A stretch of DNA of 59,903 nt from Pseudomonadota bacterium (GTDB lineage: Bacteria; Myxococcota_A; UBA9160; SZUA-336). Made by a program: the position numbers and the translations under genes. How positions within the stretch are numbered: the stretch's first letter is position 1; every line of letters starts with the position of its first letter. The stretch is from the NCBI GenBank assembly GCA_021295775.1, contig JAGWBS010000008.1, positions 14,734 through 74,636 on the forward strand, given 5' to 3'. The notes beneath the pieces were generated by a model. It was given only the letters and a program-made list of their open reading frames with translations. It did not search any database and was not told the origin of the DNA. Shown here one piece after another: positions 40,352 to 49,263 of the stretch.

Positions 40352-43146
40352 TCGAGCTCACGATCGACGGGCGCCGGGTCCGCGTGCCCGAGGGCACCAC
40401 GATCTGGGACGCCGCGCGCGGCGCGGGCATCGACATCCCGACGCTGTGTCACGATCCCCGGCTCTCGCCCGTGGGCGTGTGCCGCGTGTGCGTGGTGGAC
40501 GTCGGCGCTCCCGCGCTGGCCGCCTCCTGCGTGCGCCCCTGCGAGGCCGGCATGGAGGTCGAGACTTCCAGCGCCCGGGTCGAGCGTCGGCGCGGGGAGC
40601 TGGTCGAGCTGCTGATGAGCGACCAGCCTCCGCCGGAGTCGGACGCGCGGGAGACGTCGCTGGGGGACAACGCCCTGCTGGAGCTGGCCCGCCGCTACGA
40701 CGCCTGGGGCGGGTCCTTGCCGCGCCAGGCCGACCGGCCGGCCGACGCTTCCTCGCCGGTGATCGCGGTCGACCACCAAGCGTGCATTCTGTGCGACCGC
40801 TGCGTGCGCGCCTGCGACGACGTGCAGAGCAACGAGGTCATCGGCCGGAGCGGCAAGGGCTACGCGGCGCGCATCGCCTTCGATCTGGACGCCCCGATGG
40901 GCGACAGCACCTGCGTGGCGTGCGGGGAATGCGCCGCCGTGTGCCCGACCGGCGCGCTGGTCGACAAGCCGCTGGATTCCGAGCTGCGTCCGCGCGAGCG
41001 GCTCGACCCGGTCGACTCCGTCTGCCCCTACTGCGGGGTGGGCTGCGCGCTCACCTATCACGTGGACCGGGCGCGCAACCGGATCGTCTTCGCCGAGGGC
41101 CGCGACAGCCCCGGAAACCAGAAACGACTGTGCGTGAAAGGCCGCTACGGCTGGGACTACGCCCAGCACCCTCAGCGCCTGACCACGCCGCTGATCCGGC
41201 GCGAGTCCGCCTATCCGAAGGGACCGCTCTCGAAAGACGTGCGCGGCGAGCACGACGGCCGGCGCAAGCCCGGAGGCATCGTCGATTACGCCGAGGTCCT
41301 GCCCGCCTTCCGCGAGGCGAGCTGGGACGAAGCCCTCGAGCTGGTGGCGCGCCGGCTCTCCGGGATCCTGCGGGAGCACGGGCCCGACGCGACCGCGGGC
41401 TTCGGTAGCGCCAAGTGCTCCAACGAAGAGGCGTACCTGTTCCAGAAGATGCTGCGCGCCGGCTGGGGCACGAACAACGTCGACCACTGCACCCGCCTGT
41501 GCCACGCCTCGAGCGTGGCGGCGCTGCGCGAAGGCATCGGCAGCGGGGCGGTCACCACCACCTACGGCGACGTGCGCAACGCGGAGGTGGCGCTGCTGGC
41601 GGGAACGAACACCACCGCCAACCACCCGGTCGCCGCCAGTTTCTTCAAGCAGGCTCGGAAGCGGGGCACCAAACTGATCGTGGTCGACCCGCGCCGCGCT
41701 CCGATCGCCGAGCACGCGGACTACTACTGCCGCATCAAGCCGGGCACCGACGTGGCGTTCTACAACGCGGTCATGGCCGTGATCATCGACGCCGGCCTGG
41801 CGGACAGCGGGTACATCGAGCGCTTCACCGAGAACTATTCGGAACTGCGCGAGACGGTGGCCCGCTACACGCCCGAGACCGCCGCCCGCATCTGCGGCGT
41901 GGACGCGGACACCATCCGCCGGATCGGGCTGGAACTGGGCCGGGCGAAGAGCAGCATCGTCTACTGGGGCATGGGCATCTCCCAGCACGTGTACGGCACC
42001 AACAACGCGCGCTGTCTGATCGCGCTGGCGCTGCTGACTGGCAACGTCGGCAAGCCGGGCTCGGGCCTGCACCCGCTGCGCGGCCAGAACAACGTGCAGG
42101 GCGCCAGCGATGCCGGCCTGATTCCGATGATGTACCCCGACTACCAGCCGGTCGGCGATCCCGAGGCGAGGGCCAAGTTCGAGCGCGCCTGGGGCCGGCC
42201 GCTGAATCCCGAGCCCGGGCTGACGGTGGTCGAGATCACCCGCGGCGCGCTCGAGGGCCGGATCAAGGGCATGTACGTGATGGGGGAGAACCCGTTCCTG
42301 TCCGACCCCGACGTCAACAAGGTTCGCAAGGCGCTGGCCACGCTGGACTTCCTGGCCGTTCAGGACATCTTCCTGACCGAGACCGCCGAGTTCGCCGACG
42401 TGATCCTGCCGGCCGGCAGCTACATGGAAAAGCTCGGCACCTACACCAACACCGACCGCCGGGTTCAGATCGGACGGCCGGCACTCGAGCCGCCGGGCCA
42501 GGCGCGGATCGACTGGCGGATCACGGCCGAGATCTCCAGCCGCATGGGCTATCCCATGCACTACGACTCGCCCGAGCAGATCTTCGACGAGATGGCGGCG
42601 CTGACCGAGAACTACCGCACGCTCCGCTACGCCAACCTGGGCAAGACGGGCAAGCTCTGGCCCAACCCGGACCCCGAGCGCGGCGACGGTTCGGAGATCC
42701 TTTTCGAGGACGGCTTTCCCACGCCGTCGGGGCGCGCCCGCTTCGTGCCCGCGGAGTGGACCGCCGCGCCCGAACTGCCGGACGAAGAGTTCCCGCTGGT
42801 GCTCAACACCGGCCGCCTGCTGGAGCACTGGCACACCGGTTCCATGACGCGCCGCGCCGTGGCGCTGGATCGGATCGAGCCCGAGGCCTTCGTCGGCGTG
42901 CACCCCGGCGACGCCGAAGCCCTCGGCCTGGCCGAGGGCCAGCGCGTGCGGGTCGTCAGCGCGCGCGGCAGCGTCGTCCTCAAGGCCCGCCTGACCGAGC
43001 GCGAGTGCCCCGGCGCCGTCTTCATGCCCTTCCACTTCCGCGAGGCCGCGGCCAACCTGCTCACCCTCGACGAACTCGATCCCGACGGGAAGATCCCCGA
43101 GTTCAAGTTCTGCGCGGTGCGCCTGGAGCCCCTCCGGGAGGCCTGA
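40348..43146 (+). CDS. fdhA: Formate dehydrogenase molybdenum-binding catalytic subunit
   Basis: 932-residue FdsA/FdhA type catalytic subunit oxidising formate to CO2. The N-terminus is a NuoG-like electron wire: [2Fe-2S] TLCHDPRLSPVGVCRVCVV, then two ferredoxin clusters CILCDRCVRACD and CVACGECAAVCPTGAL. The molybdoenzyme body begins with [4Fe-4S] CPYCGVGCAL and CVKGRYGWDY. The Mo ligand is Cys385 in TRLCHASSV (Cys, not selenocysteine), followed by the usual NTTANHPVAA and RGQNNVQGASDAG. The C-terminal MGD-binding barrel has NTGRLLEHWHTGSMT. GTG 40348 overlaps mobA (GTGA). No fdhD is in the window. The gene ends 4 nt from the convergent exonuclease. Confidence 0.95.
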   Translation: MIELTIDGRRVRVPEGTTIWDAARGAGIDIPTLCHDPRLSPVGVCRVCVVDVGAPALAASCVRPCEAGMEVETSSARVERRRGELVELLMSDQPPPESDARETSLGDNALLELARRYDAWGGSLPRQADRPADASSPVIAVDHQACILCDRCVRACDDVQSNEVIGRSGKGYAARIAFDLDAPMGDSTCVACGECAAVCPTGALVDKPLDSELRPRERLDPVDSVCPYCGVGCALTYHVDRARNRIVFAEGRDSPGNQKRLCVKGRYGWDYAQHPQRLTTPLIRRESAYPKGPLSKDVRGEHDGRRKPGGIVDYAEVLPAFREASWDEALELVARRLSGILREHGPDATAGFGSAKCSNEEAYLFQKMLRAGWGTNNVDHCTRLCHASSVAALREGIGSGAVTTTYGDVRNAEVALLAGTNTTANHPVAASFFKQARKRGTKLIVVDPRRAPIAEHADYYCRIKPGTDVAFYNAVMAVIIDAGLADSGYIERFTENYSELRETVARYTPETAARICGVDADTIRRIGLELGRAKSSIVYWGMGISQHVYGTNNARCLIALALLTGNVGKPGSGLHPLRGQNNVQGASDAGLIPMMYPDYQPVGDPEARAKFERAWGRPLNPEPGLTVVEITRGALEGRIKGMYVMGENPFLSDPDVNKVRKALATLDFLAVQDIFLTETAEFADVILPAGSYMEKLGTYTNTDRRVQIGRPALEPPGQARIDWRITAEISSRMGYPMHYDSPEQIFDEMAALTENYRTLRYANLGKTGKLWPNPDPERGDGSEILFEDGFPTPSGRARFVPAEWTAAPELPDEEFPLVLNTGRLLEHWHTGSMTRRAVALDRIEPEAFVGVHPGDAEALGLAEGQRVRVVSARGSVVLKARLTERECPGAVFMPFHFREAAANLLTLDELDPDGKIPEFKFCAVRLEPLREA

Positions 43147-43150
43147 CGGA

Positions 43151-43834
43151 CTACACCGGGGGGTGTCGGCGGACCGGCAGCGGGTCGCGGATGTCGAGCC
43201 GGTCGAAGTGCACGTCGCGGATGCGTTCGACCATCGGCTCCAGAATGCGGCCCAGGATCTTGACGTCATCCAGCGCGTCGTGGCGGCGCAGGCCCGAGAC
43301 GTCGGCGCCGAAGTGCTTGACCAGGCGGCTGGTGCTCCAGCGCTCGCCCCGCTCGGGCGCGCCCAGCAGATGGGTCGCGAGCACCACCGAGTCCAGTATG
43401 CCGGGAAGCTCGGCCGGCATGCCGCGGCGCTCGAATTCCGCCAGCAGCAGCGGCACGTCGAACTCGAACACGCTCTGCCCGATCCACAGGTCGGCCGAAC
43501 TCGCGGCCTCCAGGTGGCGGGCCCAGGCCTCGGCGAAGGGCGGCGCACCCGCCAGCGTCTCCGGCACGATCCCCGTCAGCTCCTGGACTTCCCGGGGGAT
43601 CTCGACGCCCGGCTCCAGTTCGACGAACTGGGTGAACGCGCTGTCCTCGTGGATTCGCCCGTCGGCGAGCAGGATGCCGGCGATCTGGGTCACGCGCTCG
43701 CTCGCGGTGTCCAGACCGGTCGCCTCCAGGTCGAAAAGCCACAGGCGCAGGCGCGAGAACTCTTCCAGCAGCAGCTCGGAGACTGCGTAGATCTCGGGCG
43801 AGCGCTCCTCGATCTTGAGGATCGGGTGCTTCAA
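43151..43834 (-). CDS. DnaQ-like 3'-5' exonuclease domain protein
   Basis: 227-residue DEDD-family exonuclease. ExoI motif [23 protein letters not shown] (Asp-x-Glu), ExoII in [19 protein letters not shown] (conserved Asp) and ExoIII near [13 protein letters not shown] (His-x4-Asp, DnaQ type). Resembles the epsilon proofreading subunit or exonuclease-like nucleases. Start TTG 43834 overlaps the RecQ stop (TTGA), so the pair is cotranscribed and may process DNA ends together. Confidence 0.85.
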   Translation of the reverse strand: MKHPILKIEERSPEIYAVSELLLEEFSRLRLWLFDLEATGLDTASERVTQIAGILLADGRIHEDSAFTQFVELEPGVEIPREVQELTGIVPETLAGAPPFAEAWARHLEAASSADLWIGQSVFEFDVPLLLAEFERRGMPAELPGILDSVVLATHLLGAPERGERWSTSRLVKHFGADVSGLRRHDALDDVKILGRILEPMVERIRDVHFDRLDIRDPLPVRRHPPV

Positions 43835-45447
43835 CTCTCGCGCCGGCCGCCAGAGTTGCGCGGCCGGGGGCGCCGCCGCCGCCGGCGCAGCTTGGGCTCG
43901 CAGACGTCGCAGTGGCCGCAGTTGCGCGGTTCGCCGTCTTCGAAGTAGCGCCGGATGTGGGCCACACGGCACTCGGAGTCGTTGTTGGCGTAGTCGACGA
44001 TGCTGTCGAGGCGGCGCCGGTCGGTCGTCTTGCGCTCCTCGTTGTGCTTGGAGAGCAGGCGCACCACGTCGGGAATCGCGATCTCGCCGGTCAGACGGAA
44101 CTCCCCGTCGACCTCCTGGACCAGGCCCGCGTCGCGCAGCCCCTCCAGCACGGCCTTGGTGCGCGTGACGCCGACCTCGGTCGCCATCGCCAGCGTCGAC
44201 GGGTCGCCCGCCCGGCCATCCGCGGTCCAGGCGGTCAGACCCTCGACCACCTTCTTGATCTGCGAGCGGGTGGCCGGCCCCTCGGACAGGAAGTGTCGCT
44301 GGACCGAGAGGTCACCGGGATCCCAGATCAGGATGGAGCGGGCGGCGATGCCGTCGCGGCCGGCCCGGCCCGCCTCCTGCAGGTAGGCCTCGAGCGAGCC
44401 CGGCACCTGGTAGTGGATCACGTAGCGGATGTCGGGTTTGTCCACGCCCAGGCCGAAGGCGCTGGTCGCGATCATCACGATGCGCTTGCCCGACGACATG
44501 AAACGCTTGTGGGAGTGGTCGCGCTCGGCCTTGGTGAGGCGCCCGTGGTAGATCTCGGCGGGAATCCGCGCCAGCTTGCACAGCGCCCCGAGTTCCTCGA
44601 CGTCCTTGACGGTGGAGCAGTAGACGATCCCGGGGCGTCTCAGGCGGCGCAGGTACTGGATCAGCTCGCGGCGTTTCTCGTCCTCGCCCGAGCAGCGGTT
44701 CACCTCGAAGCGCAGGTTCGGGCGGGCCACGGGGCGCACGACGACGGCCGGGTCGACCAGCGACAGCCGCTTGACGATTTCCGCGCGCACCAGCGGCGGG
44801 GCGGTCGCGGTCAGGCACAGCACCGTCGGCCGTCCCAGCTCCTCGGCGAGAGCGCCCAGGGCCAGGTACGAGGGGCGGAAGTCGTGCCCCCACTCCGACA
44901 CGCAGTGCGCTTCGTCCACCACGAACAGCGAGACTTCGGTGTCGGCGACGCGCTTCTTGAAGGCGGGTCCGGTGGCGCCCTCGGGCGTGATCAGGACAAC
45001 CTTCTGGCTGCCGCCTTCGATCAGCTCCAGGGCCTCCTCCTTCTGGGTCCCGGTGAGCGAGCTGTCGACCCGAACCGTCTCCACGCCGGTGGCCCGCAGC
45101 TTTTCGAACTGGTCACGGATGAGCGCGATCAGGGGCGACACCACCACCGTCACTCCCGGCAGGAGCATCGCGGGAAGCTGGTAGGTCAGCGACTTGCCGC
45201 CGCCGGTGGGCAGCACGGCCAGGCTGTCCTTGCCGTCGAGCACCGCGCGGATGACCTCTTCCTGGCCGGGCCGGAAGTGCCGCAGCCCGAACTGGCGCCG
45301 CAGCACGCCGAGCATCTGCGCCATCCGCTCGTCGACCGGGCCGGAGCGGTAGCGGCGCCGCCGCCGGCGCGAGCCTCCGGACCGCGGACCTCCGGGCCGC
45401 GGGTGGCCCGGTTCGGGCGCGTGCGGGCGCGTCTCCTCATCCGGCAT
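43831..45447 (-). CDS. recQ: ATP-dependent DNA helicase RecQ
   Basis: 538-residue superfamily 2 helicase. Motif 0 FRPGQEEVI, Walker [40 protein letters not shown], the C-lobe motifs [31 protein letters not shown] and [10 protein letters not shown]. The zinc site ([13 protein letters not shown] and NCGHCDVC) follows, but the HRDC domain is missing and the tail is Arg-rich. ATG 45447 is chosen; a GTG at 45606 would add 53 Arg-rich residues, but it lies ahead of the start predicted from the TATACT -10 at 45609-45614, and codon bias is weaker there. Coupled to the exonuclease. Confidence 0.9.
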   Translation of the reverse strand: MPDEETRPHAPEPGHPRPGGPRSGGSRRRRRRYRSGPVDERMAQMLGVLRRQFGLRHFRPGQEEVIRAVLDGKDSLAVLPTGGGKSLTYQLPAMLLPGVTVVVSPLIALIRDQFEKLRATGVETVRVDSSLTGTQKEEALELIEGGSQKVVLITPEGATGPAFKKRVADTEVSLFVVDEAHCVSEWGHDFRPSYLALGALAEELGRPTVLCLTATAPPLVRAEIVKRLSLVDPAVVVRPVARPNLRFEVNRCSGEDEKRRELIQYLRRLRRPGIVYCSTVKDVEELGALCKLARIPAEIYHGRLTKAERDHSHKRFMSSGKRIVMIATSAFGLGVDKPDIRYVIHYQVPGSLEAYLQEAGRAGRDGIAARSILIWDPGDLSVQRHFLSEGPATRSQIKKVVEGLTAWTADGRAGDPSTLAMATEVGVTRTKAVLEGLRDAGLVQEVDGEFRLTGEIAIPDVVRLLSKHNEERKTTDRRRLDSIVDYANNDSECRVAHIRRYFEDGEPRNCGHCDVCEPKLRRRRRRPRPRNSGGRRES

Positions 45448-45608
45448 CGGATGGGCCGGGACGGCCGAAACCGTCGCATCCGCGCCGCCATCGGCGGCTC
45501 TCGGTCGATAGGAACGCCTGCGTCTGCGGACCCGCTTGCGTTCCGGAGGAGCCTGAGTCTCCTCGATGTCCTTGTCCAGGACACACCTCCGGGTAAGGGA
45601 GTGCACTG

Positions 45609-45636
45609 AGTATATGGGTTTGCGATCCCTTTTCAC
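45609..45636 (-). promoter_or_regulatory. Candidate recQ promoter
   Basis: On the minus strand GTGAAA (45636-45631), 16-nt spacer, TATACT (45614-45609). Predicted start near 45602. It is back-to-back with the promoter of the RHH gene in the same short intergenic region. Confidence 0.4.
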
Positions 45637-45660
45637 GTGCGCGGCCGTTGCCGCGCTCGC

Positions 45661-45689
45661 TTGACGTCGCAAGCGGCGTACAGCAAATT
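45661..45689 (+). promoter_or_regulatory. Promoter of the RHH regulator operon
   Basis: Strong -35 TTGACG (45661-45666) with a 17-nt spacer to CAAATT (45684-45689). The predicted start falls about 4 nt before ATG 45701, and there is no ribosome site, so a leaderless message is likely. The -10 region is inside the palindromic operator. Confidence 0.5.
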
Positions 45690-45698
45690 GCTGTACGC
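45676..45698. promoter_or_regulatory. Perfect 23-bp palindromic operator
   Basis: Half-sites GCGTACAGCAA (45676-45686) and TTGCTGTACGC (45688-45698) are exact inverted repeats around a single A. The site covers the -10 region and ends 2 nt before the RHH start codon, so a bound protein would block initiation. The adjacent RHH protein is the obvious candidate ligand (autoregulation), and the divergent recQ promoter is only about 40 nt away. Confidence 0.65.
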
Positions 45699-45700
45699 CC

Positions 45701-46102
45701 ATGTCCAAGATCCCCCGGCCGAAACAGCGCGCGACCTTTCGGATCGATCCGGAAGTGGTCGCGCTTCTGCGTCGGCTCCCCAACCAGACCGCCTTCGTGG
45801 AACGGGTCCTACGCGAGGCGCTCGGCAGGGTCTGCCCCCTGTGCGAAGGCACAGGCGAGGTCCCCGATGTACACTTGTCCGTCTCGAACTTCAAGGACCT
45901 GCCTGTCCGCCGCCTGGATCGCAGGGGGGCGGCCCAGCTCAAGACGCTGGTCCGCCTGGGTCGAGAGCTGATGGCGACCGAGCTGCAGCTCGAGGCCCTT
46001 CCCAGCAGCGGCCGGCTCGCTTTCCGCCTGGCGCGGCAAGGCGAGCAGTTGCTGGTGGGGACGATTCCGGGGGACATGGGCGAAGTCCAGATCACCCACT
46101 GA
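45701..46102 (+). CDS. Ribbon-helix-helix DNA-binding protein with a CPLC zinc-knuckle-like motif
   Basis: 133 residues. Residues 10-42 ([20 protein letters not shown] then [13 protein letters not shown]) have the strand-helix-helix pattern of Arc/MetJ/CopG-type repressors. A CPLCEGTG motif follows; with only one Cys pair, metal binding would need dimerisation or is absent. The C-terminal half ([20 protein letters not shown]) is a small strand-rich domain I do not recognise. ATG 45701 has no ribosome site and abuts a perfect palindrome. First gene of a unit with a ferredoxin and a Trm112-like protein. Proposed role as transcription regulator is inference. Confidence 0.65.
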   Translation: MSKIPRPKQRATFRIDPEVVALLRRLPNQTAFVERVLREALGRVCPLCEGTGEVPDVHLSVSNFKDLPVRRLDRRGAAQLKTLVRLGRELMATELQLEALPSSGRLAFRLARQGEQLLVGTIPGDMGEVQITH

Positions 46103-46128
46103 GAACCGCTCCCGAGGAGTTGTGACGA

Positions 46129-46428
46129 ATGGCGACACTGATCACGGAAGAATGCATCAACTGCGGCGTGTGCGAGCCGGAGTGCCCCAACGAGGCGATC
46201 ACCGAAGGCGAAGAGACCTTCGTGATCAACCCTGCGCTGTGCACCGAATGCGTCGGCTTCCACGGCAAGGAACAGTGCGCCGAAGTCTGTCCGGTCGACT
46301 GCTGCGTGCCCGATCCGCAGATCCCCGAGTCGGAACAGGATCTCTTCGTCCGCGCCCAGACGATCCATCCCGACCAGGCCGACACCATGGAACTCTCCGA
46401 CGAGACGTCGCGCTTCCGCGCGGCCTGA
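46129..46428 (+). CDS. YfhL-type 2[4Fe-4S] ferredoxin
   Basis: 99-residue cytoplasmic ferredoxin. Cluster motifs [16 protein letters not shown] and [22 protein letters not shown], where the 8-residue insertion between the second-cluster cysteines and the extra C-terminal stretch define the Allochromatium/YfhL group with very low potential. ATG 46129 has a GAGGAG site about 11 nt upstream. Electron partner unknown; the neighbouring RHH gene may control it. Confidence 0.92.
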   Translation: MATLITEECINCGVCEPECPNEAITEGEETFVINPALCTECVGFHGKEQCAEVCPVDCCVPDPQIPESEQDLFVRAQTIHPDQADTMELSDETSRFRAA

Positions 46429-46447
46429 GCCCGGGCGCGGCTGCGCC

Positions 46448-46666
46448 GTGGTCCTGGACCCTCAGCTGCTCGAGATTCTCGTCTGCCCGAAGTCGAAGAA
46501 ACCTCTGCTGTACTTCGAGGCCGAGCAGTTCCTGTTCTGCCCGGACTCGCGGCTGAAGTACCGGATCGAAGACGGGATTCCGATCCTGCTGGTCGAAGAG
46601 GCCGAGGAACTCGATTCCGCCGGCGCCGAGGCGCTGCTCGAACGCGCCGGCGGGGCGCCGGGCTAG
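46448..46666 (+). CDS. Trm112/YcaR family small protein
   Basis: 72-residue protein of the UPF0434/Trm112 family. [21 protein letters not shown], a second Cys in [13 protein letters not shown] and [15 protein letters not shown] are the family hallmarks. The usual first pair C-x2-C is CPKS here, so only two cysteines remain and the zinc site is reduced. GTG 46448, 19 nt after the ferredoxin. In eukaryotes Trm112 activates methyltransferases; the bacterial role is unclear. Confidence 0.85.
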   Translation: MVLDPQLLEILVCPKSKKPLLYFEAEQFLFCPDSRLKYRIEDGIPILLVEEAEELDSAGAEALLERAGGAPG

Positions 46667-46680
46667 ATCGGTTCGAGCCG

Positions 46681-46734
46681 GCCCCCGACCCCGGGCCGTC
46701 TCGGGCCGTGCTGTCCCGGAACCGCCCGGGCGGT
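46681..46734. terminator. GC-rich inverted repeats in the convergent gap
   Basis: The 68-bp gap between the Trm112-like gene (+) and the HIT gene (-) contains several GC inverted repeats, including a perfect 14-bp palindrome ACCGCCCGGGCGGT (46721-46734) directly at the HIT stop. Possible bidirectional terminator; weak. Confidence 0.3.
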
Positions 46735-47157
46735 CTAGTCTTCGGCCTCCAGCGCGGCCCGCATGGCCTCGACCAGCCGTCGGGCATCCTCGGGTTCCAG
46801 ACCGCCCGGCTTCCAGCCGATCCCGAGCCCGCGCTCGCCCAGCCGGGGAATCACGTGGAAGTGCACGTGGAAGACCGCCTGGTGGGCGGGCGCGCCGTTG
46901 TTCTGCAGCACGTTGTAGTGCTCGGCCCCGCTGGCGGCGCGCACCGCGCGGCAGATGCGCGGCAGGGCCCGGCCCAGCGCGCCGGCCGCGGCGTCGCTCA
47001 GCTCGTGCAGGAAGGCGACGCGTTCGCGCGGGATGACCAGCGTGTGGCCGCGCGCGATCGGGTGGATGTCCAGGAAGGAGTAGACGTGCTCGTCCTGATA
47101 GACGCAGTGCGACGGGATCTCGCCGCTGAGGATCTTGTCGAAGACGGTCTCGGCCAT
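46735..47157 (-). CDS. HIT family protein (HinT-like nucleotide hydrolase)
   Basis: 140-residue histidine-triad protein that hydrolyses AMP-linked phosphoramidates or dinucleotides. FDKILSGEIPSHCVYQDEHVYSFLDI is the family opening, GHTLVIPRERV follows, and the triad HVHFHVIPR carries the catalytic His. ATG 47157 overlaps the stop of the SDR gene by one base (TGATG), so both are in one transcript. Normal length. Confidence 0.92.
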   Translation of the reverse strand: MAETVFDKILSGEIPSHCVYQDEHVYSFLDIHPIARGHTLVIPRERVAFLHELSDAAAGALGRALPRICRAVRAASGAEHYNVLQNNGAPAHQAVFHVHFHVIPRLGERGLGIGWKPGGLEPEDARRLVEAMRAALEAED

Positions 47158-47960
47158 CACGGGGTCTCCGGGTCGCCGATCGGCGCGGCGGGCTGAATTT
47201 CGAGCGTGTCGAGCAGCACGCCCTGCGGACGGGTGACGGCGAACGCGACCGCGTGCGCGACCTGCTCGGCGGGCATCGCGCCTTCGAAGCGCTGCAGGCC
47301 GAAACGCCGCCAATAGGGGATGTGGCTCTCGGCGTCGCCGGGGTCCCAGTCGGAGGCGAACTCGCTGACCGCCGGACCCACCCGGATCGACGTCGTGCGC
47401 ACGCCCGTGCCCTCCAGCTCCAACGCGAGCGCCTGCTGGAAGTTCTCCAGTCCGGCCTTGCTGGCGCTGTAGAGCGTCTGGCGCGGGCGCGGGTGCTTGG
47501 CGGCGTCCGAGCCGATGAACACCAGCTCGCCGCCCCGGCCGCGCTCGATCATCCAGGGCAGGGCGCGCCGCACGACGTAGAAGGGCCCGATCAGGTTGGT
47601 CGCGATCTCGTGGGCGATGCGCTCGGGCGGCGTCTCGTGAATCGGTCCGGGACGCCCGACGCCCGCGTTGTTGACGACCACGTCCGCTTCGCCCAGGGAG
47701 GCCTCGGCGGCGCGGAAGAACTCGTCCACCGAGTCGTAGCGCGTCACGTCGAGCTCGTGGGCGAACACTTTTCCGCCGCCGGCTTCGATTTCGGCGGCCA
47801 CCTCCCGGAGCCGGTCGACGCGCCGGGCGCCGATCGCGACGCTCCAGCCCAGCTCGGCCAGCTGGCGCGCGATCGCCACGCCCAGGCCGGACGAGGCCCC
47901 GGTCACCACCGCGACGCGGTGGCTGGGGACGTCCTTCGTTTCGAGCGGCACCAGCGCCAT
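47157..47960 (-). CDS. Short-chain dehydrogenase/reductase (SDR)
   Basis: 267-residue classical SDR. Cofactor loop VVTGASSGLGVAIARQL, ADVVVNNAGVGRPG, active-site Ser in FIGSDAAK and the catalytic YSASKAGLENF (Tyr-x3-Lys). GARRVDRL after strand 2 favours NADP. ATG 47960 with a TATACT -10 starting 17 nt upstream. Substrate unknown; the coupled HIT gene gives no hint. Confidence 0.9.
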   Translation of the reverse strand: MALVPLETKDVPSHRVAVVTGASSGLGVAIARQLAELGWSVAIGARRVDRLREVAAEIEAGGGKVFAHELDVTRYDSVDEFFRAAEASLGEADVVVNNAGVGRPGPIHETPPERIAHEIATNLIGPFYVVRRALPWMIERGRGGELVFIGSDAAKHPRPRQTLYSASKAGLENFQQALALELEGTGVRTTSIRVGPAVSEFASDWDPGDAESHIPYWRRFGLQRFEGAMPAEQVAHAVAFAVTRPQGVLLDTLEIQPAAPIGDPETP

Positions 47961-47977
47961 GCGATCTCCGGCCGGCG

Positions 47978-47983
47978 AGTATA
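47978..47983 (-). promoter_or_regulatory. -10 element (TATACT) of the SDR-HIT operon
   Basis: Minus-strand TATACT followed by 17 nt to ATG 47960. Located in the 33-nt gap behind the MFS gene. No good -35. Confidence 0.4.
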
Positions 47984-47993
47984 GCCGGATCGC

Positions 47994-49208
47994 TCAGCCG
48001 CCCCGCGCGAGCCGGTACAGCCCGAAGGATCCGCACAGCGCTCCGCCCAGCGCGATGGTCGCGGCGGGGCCGAGGGCGCCGGCGGCGCCGCCCATCAGGG
48101 GCCCTCCGACGGCCACCAGTCCGCCCCAGCACATGTTGAACAGGCTCATCACCCGGCCGCGCTTGGCGTCGTCGATGCACTGCTGGACCAGCGTCTGAAG
48201 CATGATGATGGTGGTGAAGTAGAAAAAGCCCACCGCCAGCTGCGCGCCCATCGCGAAGGCGGGTCCCGGAGCGCGCGAGAAGGCGATCAGGGCCAGGCCG
48301 TAGGCGGCGAGCTGCAGGCCCGCGCGCCGCAGGCTCGGAGTGCGCCGCTGCAGGCTGGCGAAGAGCGATCCGGCCAGCGCCCCCAGCCCGGTGGAGGCGC
48401 TCAGCAGCGGGAAGTAGCGGCCGTCGCCTAGTAGCTGTTCCGCGAAGGGCAGGTGCAGGGCCGTGTGCGAAATCCCGAAGACCGACATGACCGCGACGCT
48501 GATCAGTACGGGTCCGGCGGGATGGCGTTCGCGCGCGTGCGAGATGCCCGAGCGGAGCTGGCCCAGGACGCTGGTCGAACCGGGATCGCGCTCGTGGGCA
48601 GCGAGCCGCATCCGTCCGAGCATCGCCAGCACGACCGCGATCACGCCCAGCAGGGTTCCGAACGCGGCCGCCGGCCCCGACAGCGCGAACACTGCCCCCG
48701 CGGCCAAGGGGCCCGCCACGCGCGTGAAGTTCGCGGCGATCGCCTGCAGCGCGATCCCGCTGCGCAGATCACGGCGCGGCACCGCGTCGGCCACCGAGGC
48801 CATCAGGGCGGGACTGGCCCAGGCATTGCTACAGCCGATGCCAACCACCAGCAGGAGCAGCCACTCGATGCTCAGCGCGCCGCTCAGCAGCAGCGCCAGC
48901 AAGCTGCCGATCACGCAAGCCTGGGCGGCGTAGGCGCCCATCAGCATGCGCCGCCGGTCGAGCCGGTCGGCGGCGATGCCGGTCCAGGGCACCAGCAGCA
49001 GGCCGGGCAGGTGCGCGGCCGCGAAGTACAGGCCCACGTACAGCGAAGCCTGCTCCGGAGTCTCGGCTAGGCTGCCGGTCAGAAACTGCAGGGAGATGTG
49101 GGAAAGCCAGAAGCCCGCCTGGAACAGGCCGACGGAGAAGTACAGCCAGCGGAAGGCCGCGTGGCGCAGCGCGCGGAAGGCGCCGCGGCGCGGTCCGGCG
49201 CCTCTCAA
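47994..49208 (-). CDS. MFS transporter (EntS-like exporter family)
   Basis: 404-residue major facilitator with about twelve helices. N-half LRHAAFRWLYFSVGLFQAGFWL, the loop-2/3 motif GIAADRLDRRRMLMGAYAAQ (GxxaDRxxRR) and the C-half DAKRGRVMSLFNMCWGGLVAVG, typical of the EntS/MFS_3 group. The frame is open farther upstream with no good start; TTG 49208 is chosen because it overlaps the stop of a 16-residue leader ORF (TTGA) which itself follows a TATACT promoter, and it gives a normal length. Substrate unknown; divergent from the AAA-VWA operon. Confidence 0.85.
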   Translation of the reverse strand: MRGAGPRRGAFRALRHAAFRWLYFSVGLFQAGFWLSHISLQFLTGSLAETPEQASLYVGLYFAAAHLPGLLLVPWTGIAADRLDRRRMLMGAYAAQACVIGSLLALLLSGALSIEWLLLLVVGIGCSNAWASPALMASVADAVPRRDLRSGIALQAIAANFTRVAGPLAAGAVFALSGPAAAFGTLLGVIAVVLAMLGRMRLAAHERDPGSTSVLGQLRSGISHARERHPAGPVLISVAVMSVFGISHTALHLPFAEQLLGDGRYFPLLSASTGLGALAGSLFASLQRRTPSLRRAGLQLAAYGLALIAFSRAPGPAFAMGAQLAVGFFYFTTIIMLQTLVQQCIDDAKRGRVMSLFNMCWGGLVAVGGPLMGGAAGALGPAATIALGGALCGSFGLYRLARGG

Positions 49209-49255
49209 GCCGGGCCTGGTTTCGAGGACGTTTGGAGACAGGCGGCCGGACGCAT
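49205..49255 (-). CDS. 16-residue leader ORF coupled to the MFS gene
   Basis: ATG 49255 to TGA 49205 encodes MRPAACLQTSSKPGPA. It begins 8 nt after TATACT and its stop overlaps the TTG start of the MFS gene (TTGA). Too short for homology; the evidence is the promoter spacing and the 4-nt overlap. It may deliver ribosomes to the MFS start or act as a sensing leader peptide. Confidence 0.45.
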   Translation of the reverse strand: MRPAACLQTSSKPGPA

Positions 49256-49263
49256 GGCGCGCG

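Noticed and set aside
40348-43146. Possible selenocysteine formate dehydrogenase.
   Set aside because: The active-site codon (41500-41502) is TGC, cysteine; there is no in-frame TGA in the catalytic gene.
45447-45606. N-terminal extension of RecQ starting at GTG 45606.
   Set aside because: Weaker third-position GC bias, Arg-rich low-complexity sequence and a TATACT promoter whose start would fall inside it; kept as an alternative only.
46721-46734. Perfect palindrome ACCGCCCGGGCGGT as an operator.
   Set aside because: It sits at the 3' end of the HIT gene in a convergent gap, where a terminator or chance GC symmetry is more likely.
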